From positions 34,917-98,916 of the forward strand of contig JAOVVO010000268.1 in assembly GCA_028564675.1 (NCBI GenBank): a stretch of DNA of 64,000 nt, written 5' to 3'. The position numbers and the translations under genes are program-made. Positions 62,198-64,000 of this stretch are shown in pieces (the stretch's first letter is position 1; each line of letters opens with the position of its first letter). The DNA comes from Onchocerca lupi. Taxonomy: Eukaryota; Nematoda; Chromadorea; Rhabditida; Onchocercidae. The notes beneath the pieces were generated by a model, which saw nothing but the letters and a program-made list of their open reading frames with translations, ran no database searches and was not told the DNA's origin.

Positions 62198-64000
62198 CTG
62201 AATTAACAAATATTGGTGAGAAAAGTACTCAAAATCAGGTAATATATCAGTACCAACCATTAAATTACAATTATTGACTGATTCATTTTTCTTGCCTATC
62301 TCTTTCATATCTCTCTTCATTTATTTAAAGAGAAACATTTTAAATTTCATTTTAGGCGGCTTTTTGCGCAAATAAAATGATTTCGTTTGAAATTGCAAAT
62401 TTAATGGTAGAGAAAATGATAAATAATAGTATTACAAGTTTTATTTTAAATACAACAAAGATGAAATGAATAAATTGGAAACAGGAATTAATTTCGTCTT
62501 TTTTTTTTTGTTTCTCTTCTATAATTTACAATTTAAAATTTCTGAACTGACAAATTAAACATGCATAGATGAATGAAATAGCATTGAAAATTTGAATCAA
62601 ATGATTGAAGAAATGAATTGATTAAATGAATTAAATGAATGTAATGCAAGTTTTAGATTAGTCATTCCAAAAAATTTTGCATGTCTTCTTTAAATAAAAT
62701 AGAAATGAACTGATTAACATTCGGAAATACATATGACAGAAGAATAAAACTTTTGTTTTTTTTTTCTTCAAAAATTGGAAAATTTCTATGAAAAAAAAAT
62801 GCAGTCAAAGTTTCTTATATTTGTAAAATTAGAATCGAATTATTATTTCCATATGATTTTATTATTATTATTATTATTATTTTTATTATTTTTATTATTA
62901 ATTATTATCATTATTATTATATCGTTATCGCTATCGATAATCATAGATTATTTATGAATGGAAATGGCAAATACAATGTTTCCCTCTCAAATCTTTTCTT
63001 ATCAATGGTGTTCAAAATTTTTTAAATGAATTGAGGTCATAACCGTTCATGAAATTAATGGTCTTCCCTGGCATTTCTGGCATCTCTTTCATCAACGTTT
63101 TCGAAATATCAATAAAATCGATTAATTAATCCTTTCTTTCTCTCACTCGCCCTCCACCTCCCATCTCTCTCTCTCTTTCTTTCCCTGAATTGACCATCAG
63201 TTCTCTTCTCTTTGTTTAATATGATGCTCCAGTGTGTTACAAATTTTTTTCATAAAAAAAAAAAAAAAAAAAAAAATAGAAAAAAGGACGAAAAACGAAG
63301 AAACTAACTTTTCCTCGCCATTATTTGGTTAATTAAATCAATATTTTCGTTCCTTCTATTATTATCATATTATAAGCTAATTTTAATCGATTATTTGCTT
63401 ATTTCTTCAAATTTTAAAAGTAAAAATTTTACGATTGATGATTAATAATTGCTAAATATGCTATAATTAAAGGTTGCTGAAAATGAAAGAAATAATTTAG
63501 ATTCGATTTTCGAGACTTTATTGCTAAATTAATTCCGCTTTGAGGGATATCATCATTAAATTAGTCCATTTTTGGCGATTTCATCGGTAAATTAATCCAT
63601 TTTGAGACATTTCATCGACAAATTAGTCCCCTTTTAGGAATTTCACCGGGCAAATCCTTAAATATCTGCTATGTGCCATTATGCTACGATAATTTGATAC
63701 ATTAAGAATTAACTGCTAGTCAATACAATTTTGCATTCTTTGAATCTTTAATTATCTGAAATATGCATAATTTTGTTAATATTTACATAATTTAATTAAT
63801 GTTTGATTCAAAAGGAAGGAATGTATTTTATAAATTATAAATCTGAGAACATTTGAAATGCTTTTATTGTTTCTTATATTTTTGAATCGTCAATAATTTG
63901 CCGTTGCGTTTGTCTTAATTTTTAATTTCCAGCGAATGTTCTGTAAAATTTCATCCTGTGCTTTTAATTCTGTCTTTAAGGTTTCTTTCTCTCAGAGTCT
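62198..64000. other. AT-rich end of window
   Basis: No supportable gene. It contains an ATT-rich microsatellite at about 62857-62922, a CT-rich patch at 63135-63185, a poly-A run at about 63257-63277 and the degenerate tandem repeat at 63515-63655. Confidence 0.6.
63515..63655. repeat. Degenerate tandem repeat of about 31 bp, four to five copies
   Basis: Units share TTTCATCGNTAAATTAGTCC followed by a T-rich, purine-ended linker such as ATTTTTGGCGA. They start near 63515, 63547, 63578, 63609 and 63640 (partial). Copies differ by several substitutions and one or two indels. Confidence 0.75.

Noticed and set aside
1..64000. tRNA, rRNA, spliced-leader or known microRNA genes
   Set aside because: I looked for tRNA T-loop signatures and familiar nematode microRNA seeds by eye and found none; a covariance-model scan would be needed to exclude them.

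Overview
This window is nuclear DNA of a parasitic nematode, most likely a filarial (onchocercid) worm. The evidence is three intron-rich animal genes, all on the plus strand, with nematode-style splice acceptors (T-rich tract then TTTCAG/TTGCAG). One of these acceptors sits 5 bases before a start codon, as expected for spliced-leader trans-splicing. Non-coding DNA is extremely AT-rich and full of poly-A/T tracts and microsatellites. A decayed bacterial gene of Rickettsiales/Wolbachia type lies inside one intron. Species cannot be fixed from the sequence alone.

Layout. 1-24,030: about 24 kb with no gene I can support, holding several tandem repeats, two long hairpins, a 53-bp perfect alternating purine-pyrimidine tract and microsatellites. 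24,044-39,769: an 18-exon protein 4.1 / FRM-1 gene (2347 residues as joined here). It has an N-terminal FERM plus FERM-adjacent unit, one giant 4995-bp exon of low-complexity and repeat-bearing sequence, and a C-terminal 4.1 domain. 42,410-47,133: a 12-exon GTP-dependent phosphoenolpyruvate carboxykinase (671 residues) with an N-terminal extension resembling a mitochondrial presequence. 51,355-59,617: a 17-exon alpha-catenin (HMP-1 type, 904 residues). Its seventh intron holds an antisense, stop-interrupted fragment of a bacterial outer-membrane beta-barrel assembly gene (bamA/Omp85). 59,618-64,000: mostly empty AT-rich DNA, with one possible minus-strand terminal exon near 62.1 kb.

The three main genes are spaced 2.6 and 4.2 kb apart, too far for a typical nematode operon, so each probably has its own promoter. 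FRM-1 and alpha-catenin both tie membrane complexes to the spectrin/actin cytoskeleton. PEPCK is a central carbon enzyme; in parasitic nematodes it is known for fixing CO2 onto PEP in the anaerobic malate/fumarate pathway.

The most notable observations are (1) the bacterial bamA remnant in the alpha-catenin intron, a likely nuclear Wolbachia transfer, and (2) the giant, frame-neutral exon of the 4.1 gene, with three separate families of short protein repeats. All splice sites were placed by eye from GT/AG signals, reading-frame continuity and family similarity. No transcript data or database search was available.
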